A DNA stretch of 64,000 nt, taken from positions 110,718-174,717 of the forward strand of contig NZ_RYYR01000006.1 in assembly GCF_003977595.1 (NCBI RefSeq), written 5' to 3'. This stretch comes from Lysinibacillus antri. Lineage in GTDB: Bacteria > Bacillota > Bacilli > Bacillales_A > Planococcaceae. Under the pieces are notes generated by a model. It saw only the letters and a program-made list of their open reading frames with translations, was not told the DNA's origin and made no database searches. Shown in pieces: positions 62,862 through 64,000 of the stretch. Position numbers and translations under genes: made by a program. Every line of letters starts with the position of its first letter. The stretch's first letter is position 1.

Positions 62862-63506
62862 TTATGGCATTTTCTTCGTCTTAATGGAATAACCAAAAAC
62901 ATTTTCTTCTATAGAAATAAACTTTTCCTTTTTAAGTAATGTATTTAATTCATCAAATTTAACAGTTGATTTTTCATGAAGGGATAATGTAACGATAGCA
63001 CCATTCGTCGTTTGGTAATTTTTACCATAAATAACAGATGGCGATAGTAGGTTCACTTCTTCTTTGAAAGCAACTTGCATTAAATCAGGCTGAAATTCGT
63101 AATCAGATGTCATAAACCATAAAGGCTTGTTCTCAAAATGTTTTTGATAAATGGCAAGATCCTTATTAAAATTTTTTATTGTGTATTCCTCTTTTCCTTT
63201 CCCACCAAGTAGACCAGTTGGAATATTTCGCTTTTTTATAATGTCAACCAACTTAGGAGAACGATCAATCCAATTCGCATCTAACATTAGTAAGGGGTAT
63301 GGCTTTTGAACGTTTTGCAACCACTCTTCTAATCCATCGTGAGAAAAAGAAATTTCTACAACTAAAGATTGTCCATAATGCCCTTTTGAGATCACTATCG
63401 GTTCCTCGGTCATACGGAAAACGGATATTATCGATTCTTTTTGGGGGTAAATAAATAAGGTTACGACTAGCATTAGAGTTAGTGTTACCAACAGTTTGCG
63501 AATCAT
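62862..63506 (-). CDS. NodB-fold-like protein at the pdaB position, catalytic residues missing
   Basis: 214 aa with an N-terminal signal/anchor (RKLLVTLTLMLVVTLFIYP). Position and strand equal those of B. subtilis pdaB (ybaN), a spore polysaccharide deacetylase. The pattern beta strand - LLMLDANWIDRSPKLVDIIKKRNIPTGLLGG resembles NodB (FLSAVWAERHPDTV...), but the TFDD metal motif and the HxxxH pair are not found; SFSHDG is the only remnant. It may be a pseudo-enzyme or a different protein in the slot. Start ATG has an AAGGAG SD. Confidence 0.6.
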   Translation of the reverse strand: MIRKLLVTLTLMLVVTLFIYPQKESIISVFRMTEEPIVISKGHYGQSLVVEISFSHDGLEEWLQNVQKPYPLLMLDANWIDRSPKLVDIIKKRNIPTGLLGGKGKEEYTIKNFNKDLAIYQKHFENKPLWFMTSDYEFQPDLMQVAFKEEVNLLSPSVIYGKNYQTTNGAIVTLSLHEKSTVKFDELNTLLKKEKFISIEENVFGYSIKTKKMP

Positions 63507-63577
63507 CTATCTTCTCCTTTTTTACAAAGTATTTATCATAGAAAAAAAGCCTCTTATAAAAAACTTATGAATTAATG

Positions 63578-63607
63578 TTGACTTTAATGAATAAAACATT
63601 GTATTAT
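63578..63607 (+). promoter_or_regulatory. rRNA operon promoter P1
   Basis: TTGACT (63578-63583), 18-nt spacer, TATTAT (63602-63607). First of two tandem promoters ahead of the 16S gene. Confidence 0.65.
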
Positions 63608-63652
63608 AGTTAAGTCGCTGCTGATTGGTAGTGATACTTAAACAAAAAAGTG

Positions 63653-63682
63653 TTGACACAATTCGATTTAATGTGTTAATAT
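63653..63682 (+). promoter_or_regulatory. rRNA operon promoter P2
   Basis: TTGACA (63653-63658), 18-nt spacer, TAATAT (63677-63682). Strongest match, about 150 nt before 16S. Confidence 0.75.
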
Positions 63683-63710
63683 ATAAAAGTCGCTTACGAG
63701 CGGTTATATG

Positions 63711-63724
63711 AACTTTGAAAACTG
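63711..63724 (+). promoter_or_regulatory. rrn boxA antitermination site
   Basis: AACTTTGAAAACTG matches the Bacillus rrn leader boxA (TTCTTTGAAAACT) that recruits NusB-S10. It lies between P2 and 16S. Confidence 0.65.
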
Positions 63725-63829
63725 AACAACAAAACGTTAATGAATAAATGTTTCTTTTAATAGAAGAAACGAAATTTTGGACATCATAATTGATGCCAGC
63801 AAGAAATTTGAGCTAATCAAATTTTCTCT

Positions 63830-64000
63830 TTTATGGAGAGTTTGATCCTGGCTCAGGACGAACGCTGGCGGCGTGCCTAATACATGCAAGTCGAGCGGAC
63901 CTTAAGGAGCTTGCTCCTAAAGGTTAGCGGCGGACGGGTGAGTAACACGTGGGCAACCTGCCCTATAGTTGGGGATAACTCCGGGAAACCGGAGCTAATA
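63830..64000 (+). rRNA. 16S ribosomal RNA, 5' end (cut by the window)
   Basis: TATGGAGAGTTTGATCCTGG begins the universal 27F region, followed by CTCAGGACGAACGCTGGCGG and the V1 segment with GTCGAGCGGA. About 170 nt are visible and the gene continues past 64000. The 5' end is placed by comparison with B. subtilis and may be off by a few bases. Confidence 0.97.

Overview
The window comes from a low-GC, endospore-forming Firmicute. Gene order follows the Bacillus subtilis origin-proximal region almost exactly: rlmB-rae1-sigH-rpmG-secE-nusG-rplKAJL-ybxB-rpoBC-ybxF-rpsL-rpsG-fusA-tuf, then S10-spc-alpha, then ecfA1-ecfA2-ecfT-truA-rplM-rpsI, then cwlD-salA-gerD-kbaA-(pdaB position)-16S rRNA. Spore genes (sigH, an alpha/beta SASP, cwlD, gerD, kbaA), protein similarity, and malate synthase G next to the str operon suggest a Lysinibacillus/Solibacillus/Ureibacillus-type member of the Caryophanaceae (Planococcaceae). 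The genus is an inference.

Layout. 1-14009: RNA modification, Rae1, SigH, secretion/elongation factors, the L11-L1-L10-L7/L12 operon with an L10-leader attenuator, and RNA polymerase beta and beta'. 14159-19065: the str operon (K-turn protein, S12, S7, EF-G, EF-Tu) with palindromes in its intergenic gaps. 19285-28617: an accessory block that separates EF-Tu from the S10 operon, holding malate synthase G, a convergent LysR regulator, a complete Bce-type peptide-antibiotic detoxification module (regulator, kinase, ABC transporter, with a match to the BceR operator), and a NhaC/YuiF-type transporter. 28969-43278: about 30 ribosomal and partner genes in S10-spc-alpha order, from one clear promoter plus probable internal ones. 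The map gene expected between adk and infA is present only as a decayed relic. 43760-48029: ECF-transporter energizing module, TruA, L13 and S9.

48215-59089 is a second accessory block. It holds a SASP gene; a three-gene cassette (PIG-L-type deacetylase, GT2 glycosyltransferase resembling polypeptide GalNAc-transferases, and a secreted-looking protein with tandem PTPNIP/PTPTIP repeats); a MarR-MFS pair; a 21-bp-phased repeat array; a nitrilase and a GNAT protein; and a heterodimeric ABC exporter. 59298-64000 returns to the B. subtilis backbone (CwlD, SalA, GerD, KbaA, a NodB-fold relic at the pdaB position) and ends in the promoters, leader and first ~170 nt of a 16S rRNA gene.

Main points of interest: (1) the PIG-L / GalNAc-T-like GT / PTP-repeat cassette, a candidate mucin-like O-glycosylation locus, possibly for the spore surface; (2) the map pseudogene inside an otherwise intact spc operon; (3) a strict 21-bp-period CGCACGTAA array; (4) two mutually exclusive RNA folds ending in a terminator upstream of the ECF operon. 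Start codons were moved from the longest reading frame where Shine-Dalgarno (SD) placement or family length demanded it.
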